The notes under the pieces are model-generated. The model made no database searches. It saw nothing but the letters and a program-made list of their open reading frames with translations, and was not told the DNA's origin. Shown piece after piece: positions 33,979 through 42,656 of a stretch of 64,000 nucleotides of DNA. The position numbers and the translations under genes were made by a program. How positions within the stretch are numbered: position 1 is the first letter of the stretch; each line of letters opens with the position of its first letter. The DNA is from Victivallis lenta (GTDB taxonomy: Bacteria; Verrucomicrobiota; Lentisphaeria; Victivallales; Victivallaceae), in NCBI RefSeq assembly GCF_009695545.1, contig NZ_VUNS01000016.1, positions 1 to 64,000 of the forward strand, read 5' to 3'.

Positions 33979-34006
33979 AATATAGTGCAACATCCCTGTT
34001 TTTCAA
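33979..34006 (-). promoter_or_regulatory. Promoter of the L,D-transpeptidase-accA operon
   Basis: On the minus strand TTGAAA (34006-34001) and TATATT (33984-33979) are 16 bp apart. The start would be about 45 bp upstream of the gene. The remaining 34007-34148 is the ilvB leader; the only plus-strand candidate there is TTGACT near 34052 with a poor -10. Confidence 0.6.
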
Positions 34007-34148
34007 TGAGATAATTTGATTTTTACCGGAAAGAGCGGTATATTTATCGCTTGACTGAATCCGGACCGGAATTGAAAATGACCCCGGCCTGCGCTTCCTC
34101 ATTCGCAGAAAACCGGGAAAATCTTTACAGTTTAAGGAAATAAAAACC

Positions 34149-35912
34149 ATGGATACACAGACGACCAACCTCATGAAAGGCAGCGAAATCACCATCAAAT
34201 GCTTGGAGCTCCTTGGGGTTGAAGTCGTATTTGCGTATCCGGGCGGGCAGGCGATTGAGCTGCATCAGGCGCTCTCGAAGTCGAAAATGCGCGTGGTTCT
34301 GCCGCGGCATGAGCAGGGCGGCGCGTTCGCGGCAGGCGGCTATGCCCGGATTTCCGGGAAGGTCGGAGTCTGCATGGCGACCAGCGGACCCGGCGCGACG
34401 AACCTCGTCTCCGGCATCGCCGACGCATATATGGATTCGATTCCGACCGTTTTCATCACCGGGCAGGTGCCGAGCTCGATGATCGGTAAAAACGTCTTTC
34501 AGGAGACCGACATCATCGGCGTGACCCGGCCGATCGTCAAGCACAGCTTTCTCGTGCTCGACGCGAAAGATATTCCGCAGGTCATGAAAGAGGCGTTCTA
34601 CCTCGCGGCCTCCGGCCGGCCCGGTCCGGTCGTGGTCGATATCCCGAAGAATATCCAGCAGCAGCGCGTCGAATTCAACTTCGACGTGCCGATGTCGCTG
34701 AATTATTATCACCCGGACCCGGTGTTCGATCCGGCGGACGCGGACCGCATTCGCGCGATGATCGCGGCTTCGAAGCGTCCCTGCATCTATGCGGGCGGCG
34801 GCATCATTTCGGCCGGAGCTTCCGCCGAACTGGTGAAGTTCGCCGAAAGCTACAATATTCCGGTCGTGACCACGCTGATGGGAATCGGCGCGATTCCGGA
34901 GAAACATCCGCTTTCGCTGCGCTGGCTCGGCATGCACGGTTCGGTCTACGGCAATTACGCCGCGAACGAATGCGACCTCCTGCTCGCCTTCGGCGCCCGG
35001 TTTGACGACCGGGTGACAGGCAATCCGCAGAAATTCGCGACCCGGGCGAAGATCGTTCATGTCGATGTCGACGATTCCGAAATCAACAAGAACAAACCGG
35101 CCGACCTCGGCATTGTCGCGAATATCAAGGATGTGCTGACCGCTCTCAATGAGAAGCCGATGCGCCGGGAGTACGCCGACTGGTTCGCCCGCATTGCGGA
35201 GTGGAAAGCGAAATATCCGTACAACAGTTACAAGACCAAGCTGAACCACGTGCAGCCGCAGTTCGTCATACAGACGCTGTCGCGCCTGACCGGCGGCAAC
35301 GCGGTCATCGTGCCGGGCGTCGGGCAGCATCAGATGTGGGCGGCGCAGTACTACGATTACAGTTTCCCGCGCCAGCTGCTGACTTCGGGCGGACTCGGCG
35401 CGATGGGGTTCGGGCTCCCGGCGGCGATGGGGGCTAAGGTCGCCTGTCCCGATAAAACCGTCATCAACATCGACGGCGACGGCAGCTTCCAGATGAACAT
35501 CCAGGAGCTCGGCACGCTCTTCGTCGAGGAGATCGATGTCAAGATGATCATCCTCAACAACCAGCATTTAGGCATGGTTGCTCAGTGGGAGGACCGGTTC
35601 TACAACTACAATCGCGGCAACACCGTGCTCGGCCGCTGCAAGGGGGCCAACGGCAAGGGAGCGGGCAAGCATTGCGACGGCTGTGACGGCACGATCTGCA
35701 CCGGCCTCCCGTACCCGGACTTCGTTACGATCGCTTCGGGGTACGGGATTCCGGGGCGGCGGGTGTTCACCCGCGAGGAGCTCGAGCCGGCCATCGAAGA
35801 GATGCTGGCCTGCGACGGCCCGTTCCTGCTGGACGTCTACACCGGCTATGACGAACACGTGCTGCCGATGATTCCGCCGGGCGGCGATTACACTTCGATC
35901 ATCATGGAGTGA
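34149..35912 (+). CDS. ilvB: Acetolactate synthase large subunit with a cysteine-rich insertion
   Basis: 587 aa ThDP enzyme of branched-chain amino acid synthesis. Signatures: LLGVEVVFAYPGGQAIELHQAL with the catalytic Glu in LPRHEQGGAFAAGGYAR, TSGPGATNLVSGIADAYMDSIP, and the ThDP/Mg motif NIDGDGSFQMNIQEL...ILNNQHLGMV. Oddity: between YNYNRGNTVL and YPDFVTIASGYG, where most homologues have a short loop, is an insertion with Cys497, His508, Cys509, Cys512 and Cys517, spaced like a metal or Fe-S site. No ilvN regulatory subunit follows; aroA starts 7 bp later. Confidence 0.93.
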   Translation: MDTQTTNLMKGSEITIKCLELLGVEVVFAYPGGQAIELHQALSKSKMRVVLPRHEQGGAFAAGGYARISGKVGVCMATSGPGATNLVSGIADAYMDSIPTVFITGQVPSSMIGKNVFQETDIIGVTRPIVKHSFLVLDAKDIPQVMKEAFYLAASGRPGPVVVDIPKNIQQQRVEFNFDVPMSLNYYHPDPVFDPADADRIRAMIAASKRPCIYAGGGIISAGASAELVKFAESYNIPVVTTLMGIGAIPEKHPLSLRWLGMHGSVYGNYAANECDLLLAFGARFDDRVTGNPQKFATRAKIVHVDVDDSEINKNKPADLGIVANIKDVLTALNEKPMRREYADWFARIAEWKAKYPYNSYKTKLNHVQPQFVIQTLSRLTGGNAVIVPGVGQHQMWAAQYYDYSFPRQLLTSGGLGAMGFGLPAAMGAKVACPDKTVINIDGDGSFQMNIQELGTLFVEEIDVKMIILNNQHLGMVAQWEDRFYNYNRGNTVLGRCKGANGKGAGKHCDGCDGTICTGLPYPDFVTIASGYGIPGRRVFTREELEPAIEEMLACDGPFLLDVYTGYDEHVLPMIPPGGDYTSIIME

Positions 35913-35919
35913 GGGGAAG

Positions 35920-37191
35920 ATGAAGCTTCTGGTCAGGCCCTCTCGCCTCCGCGGCGAAATCGCGGTGACCGGCTCTAAGTCCCACACGATCCGCGGCATT
36001 GCGGCGGCGCTGGCCGCGAACGGCACAAGCGTGCTCGTCGCGCCGCTCGAGTCGGCCGACACGCGCTCGACCCTCGAGGCCGCCAGGCTGCTTGGCGCGA
36101 AGGTCCGCGAACACGACGATGTCTGGGAGATCACCGGAACCGGCGGCGTCTTTACCGATCCGGGGCGGACGCTCGACCTCGGCAACTCCGGCACCGGCAT
36201 GCGGATGCTGACCGGGCTTTGCGCGAAGCAGAGCTTTCCGATCCGCTTCGATGGCGACGAGAGCTTGCGGACCCGGCTGATGGCCGGACTTTTCGATGCG
36301 CTCGCTCCGCTCGGATGCCGGATTGAATCGGCCGACGGCAAATGTCCGTTCACGGTCGAAGGGCCGCTCTCCGGCGGGGCGACCCGGGTGGACGGCACGA
36401 CGTCGCAGTTTCTGACTTCGCTGCTTTTTCTGCTGCCGACGCTGGCGGAGGATTCGACGGTTGACCTCGATTTCCTGAATGAAAAGCCGTATATCGGCAT
36501 TACGCTCGCGTGGCTTGATTCGTTCGGCATCCGCTATGAGAAGAGTGACGACATGCTGCACTGGCGGATTCCGGGCGGGCAGTCGATTCCGGCGTTCCGC
36601 AAGGTCATTCCTGCCGATTTTTCGACGGCGGCGTTTCCGCTTCTCGCGGCGGCGCTGGCGGGCGACGGCGTCGTGATCCGCAATCTCGACTTCACGGATG
36701 CCCAGGGGGATAAAAAGGTATTCTCCTATTTCGAGCAGATGGGCGCGAAGATCGGGCACGGCGCGGAACTGACGGTCGGTCCGACCGGCGGCCGGCTCCG
36801 GGGATGCTCGATCGACATGAACGAAACGCCGGATGCGCTCCCGGCCATGGCGGTTGCGGCGGCGCTGGCCGAAGGGGAAACCCGGCTGCTGAATGTGCCG
36901 CAGGCGCGGGTCAAGGAGACCGACCGGATCGCAGTCATGGCCTCGGAGCTCGGAAAAATGGGGGCCGATATCGAGGAGCTGCCGGACGGTATGATCATCC
37001 GGGGCGGCCGGCTTCATGGCGCTGAGGTGTCGAGCTTTGCCGACCATCGCATCGCGATGGCACTGGCGGTCGCCGGGCTGGCGGCCGACGGAGAAACCGT
37101 GATTGACGGGGCGGAGGCCGCGTCCGTCACTTATCCGGACTTTATCCGTGATTTTCAGAATATCGGTGCGGATTTCACTGTCATACAATAA
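35920..37191 (+). CDS. aroA: 3-phosphoshikimate 1-carboxyvinyltransferase (EPSP synthase)
   Basis: 423 aa. Sixth step of the shikimate pathway. Signatures: AVTGSKSHTIRGIAAALAANG, DLGNSGTGMRMLTGL (PEP-binding loop, reading SGTGMR), VDGTTSQFLTSLLF, IPADFSTAAFPLLAAAL, IDMNETPDALPAMAVAAALAEGETRL, and VKETDRIAVMASELGKMGA. Both globular domains are complete. The close spacing to ilvB suggests joint expression of aromatic and branched-chain biosynthesis genes. Confidence 0.96.
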   Translation: MKLLVRPSRLRGEIAVTGSKSHTIRGIAAALAANGTSVLVAPLESADTRSTLEAARLLGAKVREHDDVWEITGTGGVFTDPGRTLDLGNSGTGMRMLTGLCAKQSFPIRFDGDESLRTRLMAGLFDALAPLGCRIESADGKCPFTVEGPLSGGATRVDGTTSQFLTSLLFLLPTLAEDSTVDLDFLNEKPYIGITLAWLDSFGIRYEKSDDMLHWRIPGGQSIPAFRKVIPADFSTAAFPLLAAALAGDGVVIRNLDFTDAQGDKKVFSYFEQMGAKIGHGAELTVGPTGGRLRGCSIDMNETPDALPAMAVAAALAEGETRLLNVPQARVKETDRIAVMASELGKMGADIEELPDGMIIRGGRLHGAEVSSFADHRIAMALAVAGLAADGETVIDGAEAASVTYPDFIRDFQNIGADFTVIQ

Positions 37192-37202
37192 GTTGCTGTA
37201 TC

Positions 37203-37880
37203 ATGAAAAACTGGCGGATCATCTTTATTCTCCTGATGTTTCCGCCGTTTTTATGGGGTGCCGCCAAAACGCCGCCGACGCGGAATGAAATTCTCGCGAA
37301 GCTCTATGCCGCCACACACCGTCGGGAGGCGAAGCCGGTTGAATCGGTCCGCATTGTGCTGTCGGGGAAACTGAAGATCGAATATCTGCGCAAGGGAAAC
37401 CGGAGTCTGCTGCGTGAGGACGGCAAAGTTACGATTCTTTACGACGGCCGCCGCTGCTGGAGCAACGGCACGATCGGCGGCAACGACGCGACCTGGATTT
37501 TTCAGTTCCTGTTTGCGCTACGCCCGGTTCCGGAGCTGTTCGGAAATTTGAAACTGTTCCCGGAGCCGGATGGAGACACCTGTACGCTGCTCGGGCGGCG
37601 CGATCGTTACCTGACCACGGCGCTGATCGCGGTAAACCGGGAGACGGGACTTTGGGAGTCGCTATCGGTTTTGCATGACGGTTCTACCCGGCGGATTTCG
37701 CCGACCGGCTTTTTCGTTTCGGAAGGGCGCAATATTCCAGAAGGACTTCTGATCGACGGTGAGCCGTTCAAAGTCGAGAAGGTCGAATGGAATCCGCCGC
37801 TTGCGGATGAATTGTTCCGGATCGGTTCGGGGCAATCAGACGCGAACAGGCGCGAACTCGAACCGCGCCGGCAGCCGTAA
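37203..37880 (+). CDS. Exported protein of unknown function
   Basis: 225 aa. A signal peptide (MKNWRIIFILLMFPPFLWGAA) is followed by a mostly beta-patterned region (VRIVLSGKLKIEYLRKGNRSLLREDGKVTILYDGRRCW, LLGRRDRYLTTALIAVNRETGLWESLSVLHDGSTRRISPTGFF). The alternating short strands and size resemble LolA-like periplasmic carrier proteins, but I cannot confirm this. It follows aroA by 11 bp. No lipobox was seen. Confidence 0.7.
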   Translation: MKNWRIIFILLMFPPFLWGAAKTPPTRNEILAKLYAATHRREAKPVESVRIVLSGKLKIEYLRKGNRSLLREDGKVTILYDGRRCWSNGTIGGNDATWIFQFLFALRPVPELFGNLKLFPEPDGDTCTLLGRRDRYLTTALIAVNRETGLWESLSVLHDGSTRRISPTGFFVSEGRNIPEGLLIDGEPFKVEKVEWNPPLADELFRIGSGQSDANRRELEPRRQP

Positions 37881-37901
37881 AGCGGGCGCCGGCCTCCCGC
37901 T
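37881..37901 (+). terminator. Hairpin starting at the base after the stop codon
   Basis: AGCGGG and CCCGCT form a 6-bp stem with a 9-nt loop, directly after the exported-protein stop; a second small palindrome (AGGGAC/GTCCCT) follows at 37910-37922. No U-tract. The rest of the 203-bp convergent gap to rlmN shows no gene. Confidence 0.35.
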
Positions 37902-38083
37902 CCTCCTGAAGGGACGGTCCCTGAATTCCGCAAGGGCTGCATTGTGCTTCATTGACCTGCTTGAACTTTTGACGCCGCGTACAAGTATCCCCGGCGGGAT
38001 TTATTGGGAAAACTCCGCTTTCGGCGCGAGTGCGCGAGTCAGCCTTGAGGGCGGCTCCTCCGTTGCCGCTCTGTGCAAAGTGA

Positions 38084-39145
38084 TCAATTTTTCTCCGCAC
38101 GGTGTTTGCCGTGCCGCGCCCGCAGCTGGCCGCAGGCCGCGGCATTCTCGCTGCCCCGCTCCGTCCGCACCGTTACATGCGCGCCCGCATCGGAAATCAT
38201 CTTTTCGAATTCCGCGATCGCTTTCGGCGAAGGACGCCGGAATTTCGAGTCGGTTGCATTATACGGAATCAGATTGATCTTCGCATGGTGTTCGCGCGCC
38301 AGCCGGGCCATCTTCTGCGCCGCTGCGGGCGAATCGTTGATGCCGTCGAGGAGCGTGTATTCGAGCGTCACCATGCGGCCGGCTTTTTCGAGGTAGCGGT
38401 CCGCCGCCGCCATGATTTCGGAGATCGGGTAGCGCACCTTTCCCGGAATGATTTTCGCGCGTGTTTCGTCATCCGGAGCGTGCAGCGAAATTGCAAGCGT
38501 ATACTCCTTCCCGAGCTCCGCGAACTTCAGCATCCCGGGAACGTAGCCGCTGGTCGAGACGGTGATCCGCCGCGGCGACATGCCGAAATACTCCGGCGCG
38601 CTCAGGATATGAAGCGTCTTCTGGAGCTCGTCGAAATTCAACAGTCCTTCGCCGATCCCCATGAACACGATATTGTCGGGCCGCCGGCCGGCCCGGCGGG
38701 AGCCGAGCAGAAACTCTTCGACCATCTCTCCCGCAGAGAGATTGCGGACCAGTCCGCCCCGGCCGCTTGCACAGAACAGGCACTGCACCGGGCAGCCGAC
38801 CTGCGTCGAGAGGCAGAAGGTCAGCCGCTCCTCGCGCCCCGGAATCAGCACCATCTCGATGGTTTCCCCATCGAACAGCTCCAGGAGAAGCTTCTCTGTG
38901 CCTCCCGGCGTTCCGGCCGTCTCGGTGACGCGGCTGCCTGGCGCGTAAAACCGGGAATCGAGCATTCCGCGCAGCGGCAGCGGCAGGTTTTTCATTTCCG
39001 CCGGGTCGATTACGCCGTGTTTGTAGAGCCACTCCGCGATCTGGTTGGCCCGGAATTTCGCCATGCACTCCTTCACGCACCAGGCGGCAAGCTCTTCGCG
39101 CAGCGAACCGGCCAGAAACGGCTTCTTCGGAACTTCGACACTCAA
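38084..39145 (-). CDS. rlmN: 23S rRNA (adenine-2503-C2)-methyltransferase, TTG start
   Basis: 353 aa from TTG 39145, chosen because GGAG sits six bases upstream, within the stop region of the TPR gene. Radical-SAM motif CPVQCLFC (Cys118, 122, 125) in TQVGCPVQCLFCASGRGGLVRNL. Other family features: IAEWLYKHGV, VFMGIGEGLLNFDELQKTLHIL, RRITVSTSGYVPGM, LAISLHAPDDETRAKIIP, VTLEYTLLDGINDS, NLIPYN, and the C-terminal catalytic Cys in AACGQLRA. It methylates A2503 of 23S rRNA and may also act on tRNA. Confidence 0.95.
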   Translation of the reverse strand: MSVEVPKKPFLAGSLREELAAWCVKECMAKFRANQIAEWLYKHGVIDPAEMKNLPLPLRGMLDSRFYAPGSRVTETAGTPGGTEKLLLELFDGETIEMVLIPGREERLTFCLSTQVGCPVQCLFCASGRGGLVRNLSAGEMVEEFLLGSRRAGRRPDNIVFMGIGEGLLNFDELQKTLHILSAPEYFGMSPRRITVSTSGYVPGMLKFAELGKEYTLAISLHAPDDETRAKIIPGKVRYPISEIMAAADRYLEKAGRMVTLEYTLLDGINDSPAAAQKMARLAREHHAKINLIPYNATDSKFRRPSPKAIAEFEKMISDAGAHVTVRTERGSENAAACGQLRARHGKHRAEKN

Positions 39146-39149
39146 AGGG

Positions 39150-40781
39150 CTACTCCAGTTTTTTGCATTTCGCTTCGACCCGGGCCGGATCGAAATCGTC
39201 GTCCGCCGCATAGTCGAGCGCTTCGCGGTAAGCGGCGAGCGCTTCGGCCTTCTTGCCGCGGGCCAGCAGGATGTCGCCGAGATGTTCGTAAATGACGCCG
39301 CGGGCCAGCTCCTGCTCGGAGGCGCGCAGGGCGAGATCAATGTACTTCTGAGCCTCGTCGTATCTGCCCTGGCGGTAAAGGACCCACGCCATGCTGTCGA
39401 GGTAGGCGTAGTTGTCCGGCTCGCCCTTGACTGCCTCTTCGATCAGCTTCGCGGCTTCGTCGAGGCGCACATTGAGTTCAGCCGCCACATAACCGACCGA
39501 ATTTGCCGCGTCGGGAGATTCGATCTGCTTCGTGTCGGCCAGCAGCTTCCAGACCCGGTTCAGGAGTTCGACGTCCCGGAGCTTTTCGGCGACGATCAGC
39601 TGGCGGAGCGCATTCGCAAGATCGACGTCGACTCCGGGGGAGAGACGCTTCTCCATCGCATTGAGCTCGTCCCGCATCGCCTTGTAGTCCTTCTTCGCTT
39701 CGAGGACTTTCAGCGTGAACTCGTCCCGTGCGATCGGCACTTTGAGCTGTCCGATCTCCTTCTGCGCCTCGTCGTATTTGCCCTGCGCGATCAGGCTGTT
39801 GATGCTGATCAGCTGCGACACGCCCTTCCAGCCGTCGATCTTGCTGAGCTTTTCGACGATCGGCGGAATTTTGTCGAACTGTTTCGCTTCGATGGCGACG
39901 TAAGCGTAGCGGGTTTCGTTCGAAGGCTGCTGCGACGCTTTCACGAGCCGTTCCGCCGCCCGGAGCGCCGCTTCGGGCTTGCCGACCGACAAATAGAAAT
40001 CGATGTTGCGCTCAAGCTCCTCCGGGGAAGCGTCCTTTTCAAGCGATTCCAGCTCGGTGAACAGTTGTTCGAACCGTTTTTCCGCCGCCCGGCGGTCGCT
40101 GTCGGCAAGGCCGAACCAGCGGGAGTCGCGCTTGCCGTAACGGGAAAAGAAGTGCTCGAAATCCACGGCGAAACGGAGCAGCATCGAACGGTACGCCGAA
40201 GCCTCGCGGTCGAGTTCCGATTCGAAATAATGCGTGCCGGTCCGGTAATCGCGGACCTGCTTCAAAGCCGAGGAGTAGGCGCCGATGATGTTGTAATACT
40301 CGTTTTTCTCATCATCCGGAAGCTTGTCCGGTTCGGAGACGCCGTCGAGGATGCCGCGGATATCGTCCAGATATTCCGCCGGCGGCAGATTGGCCGCGTA
40401 ACACATCTGGCCGGCCAGCGCCGCCAGCCCGGGCACGTTCGGATTGGCGCGCGAGATTTCGAGCAGGGGCCGGGCGATTTTGCGGGCGTCGGCCCGGGTG
40501 TCGACCATGCCGCGGATGTAGTTGCGCGGCGGGATTGCCGCCGGATCGTCGCGCAGCACTTCGAGGAAGAGCGAGAACCGCTCGTCACGGTTGCGGCTCT
40601 TGGTCGCCGTCATGAAATTCTCGAGCGCGCGGACCCGTGCTTCGGCGGCGGCGGAAAACTTCGGTGCCGCGGCCGGCGCGGCCGGCGTTTCCGCGAGGTT
40701 GTCTGCGGTGATTTCGGCGCCTGAAAGGGAGATGCTCCCGACCAGGGCGCAAAGAAGCGTAAGCTTGGCTGAAATTTTCAT
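39150..40781 (-). CDS. Exported TPR-repeat protein
   Basis: 543 aa from ATG 40781. Signal peptide MKISAKLTLLCALVGSISLSGA, an Ala/Pro-rich linker, then mostly alpha-helical sequence with several tetratricopeptide-like repeats. The clearest are at the C-terminus (YAYLDSMAWVLYRQGRYDEAQKYIDLALRASEQELARGVIYEHLGDILLARGKKAEALAAYREAL). It is probably a periplasmic scaffold for protein-protein contacts. rlmN begins 5 bp downstream. Confidence 0.85.
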   Translation of the reverse strand: MKISAKLTLLCALVGSISLSGAEITADNLAETPAAPAAAPKFSAAAEARVRALENFMTATKSRNRDERFSLFLEVLRDDPAAIPPRNYIRGMVDTRADARKIARPLLEISRANPNVPGLAALAGQMCYAANLPPAEYLDDIRGILDGVSEPDKLPDDEKNEYYNIIGAYSSALKQVRDYRTGTHYFESELDREASAYRSMLLRFAVDFEHFFSRYGKRDSRWFGLADSDRRAAEKRFEQLFTELESLEKDASPEELERNIDFYLSVGKPEAALRAAERLVKASQQPSNETRYAYVAIEAKQFDKIPPIVEKLSKIDGWKGVSQLISINSLIAQGKYDEAQKEIGQLKVPIARDEFTLKVLEAKKDYKAMRDELNAMEKRLSPGVDVDLANALRQLIVAEKLRDVELLNRVWKLLADTKQIESPDAANSVGYVAAELNVRLDEAAKLIEEAVKGEPDNYAYLDSMAWVLYRQGRYDEAQKYIDLALRASEQELARGVIYEHLGDILLARGKKAEALAAYREALDYAADDDFDPARVEAKCKKLE

Positions 40782-40916
40782 GGCGTGTCTATGCTTTCGG
40801 ATTGACCCCCGGACGGGGAGTGAAAAACTCTGTTCCCGGAAAAAACACACGCCCAACTCCAGTCGATCGCAGGACGAAGACAACCGGAATCGGGCGCAGC
40901 TGGCATACCGAAGAGA

Positions 40917-41006
40917 TTATTTCTTCTTGTGCCGCAGCAGTTTCAGCTGCTTCTTCCGCTTGTGCTTGGCGATCTTCTTACGCCGTTTCTTTTTCAGGTT
41001 GCCCAT
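40917..41006 (-). CDS. Very small basic protein, probable ribosomal protein of the AURKAIP1/COX24 (bS22-like) family
   Basis: 29 aa, starting MGNLKKKRRKKIAKHKRKK and ending LLRHKKK; 17 of 29 residues are Lys or Arg. This matches the pattern of the tiny bS22 proteins of mycobacteria (MGSxIKKRRKRM then KKKHRKLLRR), related to mitochondrial mS38. A purine-rich AGAGAGA lies 4-5 bases upstream of the ATG. It is read in the same direction as the TPR and rlmN genes. The gene is easily missed because of its size. The assignment rests on the sequence pattern. Confidence 0.75.
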   Translation of the reverse strand: MGNLKKKRRKKIAKHKRKKQLKLLRHKKK

Positions 41007-41023
41007 GATTCTCTCTCATTTGT

Positions 41024-41051
41024 TTGAGTTTGTACGTTTCCTGTACATAAT
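41024..41051 (+). promoter_or_regulatory. Candidate promoter for the GspE-like operon
   Basis: TTGAGT (41024-41029) and CATAAT (41046-41051) are 16 bp apart. The leader to the gene start would be about 230 nt and contains A/T tracts, including an AAAAAAA-TTTTTTT hairpin near 41096-41118. No gene is visible in 41007-41286. Confidence 0.35.
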
Positions 41052-41286
41052 CACTGTAATTTAACCCGCTTTTGAAAAATTGCTCACTCCGAAACGAAAA
41101 AAATGCGATTTTTTTGCTGTTTTTGCCGTTTTTTTACGGAAATACCGGGTCCGCGGCGGCAGATTACGGGTTATTCACGGGAAATTTGGTCCCGCGCGGT
41201 TGAAAAAAAGAGCGCAACGCGGTATTTTTCTAGAAAACAGGCCAGGCGCGGCCGGAAAGACGAAACGCGCCGGAAAGGAATGCGTC

Positions 41287-42654
41287 GTGCTTTACAATCT
41301 GTTTGCGGTGTTGATTCTGCTGGGCTGGATTTTTTCCGGCGTTTACGCCCTCGATTCTATCAGCGGGAAGATCGGCGAGAATGCCCGGGGAAGGAAGTGG
41401 CTGAATCTGGCCGCCGTCTTCTTCGGGCCGTTCGTCCTGCTCGGCGTCTGGGCGTCATCCGCTTTCAGGAAGGAGGAGAGCGGCGAGGAGGGGGCGTCCG
41501 TTCCGGTCGTCGTGCGCGGCAAGGGGAAGCGCGGCGCTCCGGTCGCGCTGCTGACCGACCGCGCCGGGAATCCGGTGACGCCGCTCGACAACCGCCCGCC
41601 CGCCGTCGAGGCGATGGAGACGGTCTATCAACTTATGCAGGAGGCGGTCGAACGCAAAGCCACCCGGGTCATCGTGCAGCCCGACCTGGAAGGGGAATAT
41701 CATGTCCGGTTCCGGATCGACGGCGCGGAGGAGAACATCTCCTCTCTCGGTGCGTTGCAGGGCGGCAGTCTGGTCTCCGCCTTCAAGCACGCGGCCGGAA
41801 TGTCGACGAGCGAGCGGCGCAGCAGCCAGTCCGGCGGCTTCTTCCTGCAGACCGGCAAGGCGCCGCTCAACTGCCCGGCCCAGAGTTCGCGCTCCGGCGG
41901 CGGCGAGCAGATCGTGGTCCGGCTCGGAACGATCGAAGCGGTTCCGCCGCTGGAGGGGCTCGGCATTCCGGCCGGCGGCCTGGCCGAGCTGCGTGAGCTG
42001 CTCGGCGGCGGCAGCGGGCTGGTTCTGCTGCTCGGCCGTCCCGGCAGCGGCCTCACGACGACGATGTATTCAATCCTGCAGTCGCCGGAGCTGGCGGAGC
42101 GCCGGATCGCCTCTTTTGAAAGCCCGGTCGAATTCAAGCTCGACAATGTCATGCAGAACGAAGTCGATCCGCATCGCGGCAATACGCTGCTGAAACTGCT
42201 CGGCAATGCGATCAACGACGGCGCCGATACGCTGGCGGTCGGGAATCTGAACGATGCGGAGAGTGCGCGGCTCACCGTGAATTTCGCCCGGAACGGCAAG
42301 TTATCCGTCGCCGTGCTCGACTGCGCGACGCCGCTGGAGGCGTTCGCCCGGTTCGAGAAATGGGAGATCACGCCGCGCATGCTCGGCGGCATGCCGCTGT
42401 GCCTTCTGAGCCAGGCGCTGGCCCGGAAGACGGGGGGCGGTTATGCGGCCGTGTTCGACCTGCCTGACCGCAGCGCGCTCGACAGCGCGCTCGAAACCAA
42501 AGGCGTGACCATCGACATGGTCCGTCAGGCCATCGGCAAGGGCGGCGACGGCACCGGGCTGATGGAAGAACTCGATATCCTCGTCAACGACGGCACGATT
42601 ACACGGGATGAGGCCGCGCGGGTGGTGAAGACGATTGCGAGAAAGGGAGAATAG
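41287..42654 (+). CDS. Membrane-anchored GspE/PilB-like protein with degenerate ATPase motifs
   Basis: 455 aa from GTG 41287 (AAAGGA upstream). Two N-terminal hydrophobic helices (LYNLFAVLILLGWIFSGVYAL and LAAVFFGPFVLLGVWA) are followed by a secretion-ATPase fold: N-terminal cradle (AVERKATRVIVQPDLEGEYHVRFRIDGAEE) and RecA-like core. The Walker A reads GRPGSGLTTT (250-259): Leu256 replaces the essential Lys. The Walker B region has GNLND where active enzymes have GEIRD, and the His-box LHTN is LDCAT. Soluble T2SS/pilus ATPases lack such membrane helices. It is probably a non-hydrolysing relative with a structural or regulatory role. Confidence 0.82.
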   Translation: MLYNLFAVLILLGWIFSGVYALDSISGKIGENARGRKWLNLAAVFFGPFVLLGVWASSAFRKEESGEEGASVPVVVRGKGKRGAPVALLTDRAGNPVTPLDNRPPAVEAMETVYQLMQEAVERKATRVIVQPDLEGEYHVRFRIDGAEENISSLGALQGGSLVSAFKHAAGMSTSERRSSQSGGFFLQTGKAPLNCPAQSSRSGGGEQIVVRLGTIEAVPPLEGLGIPAGGLAELRELLGGGSGLVLLLGRPGSGLTTTMYSILQSPELAERRIASFESPVEFKLDNVMQNEVDPHRGNTLLKLLGNAINDGADTLAVGNLNDAESARLTVNFARNGKLSVAVLDCATPLEAFARFEKWEITPRMLGGMPLCLLSQALARKTGGGYAAVFDLPDRSALDSALETKGVTIDMVRQAIGKGGDGTGLMEELDILVNDGTITRDEAARVVKTIARKGE

Positions 42655-42656
42655 AA

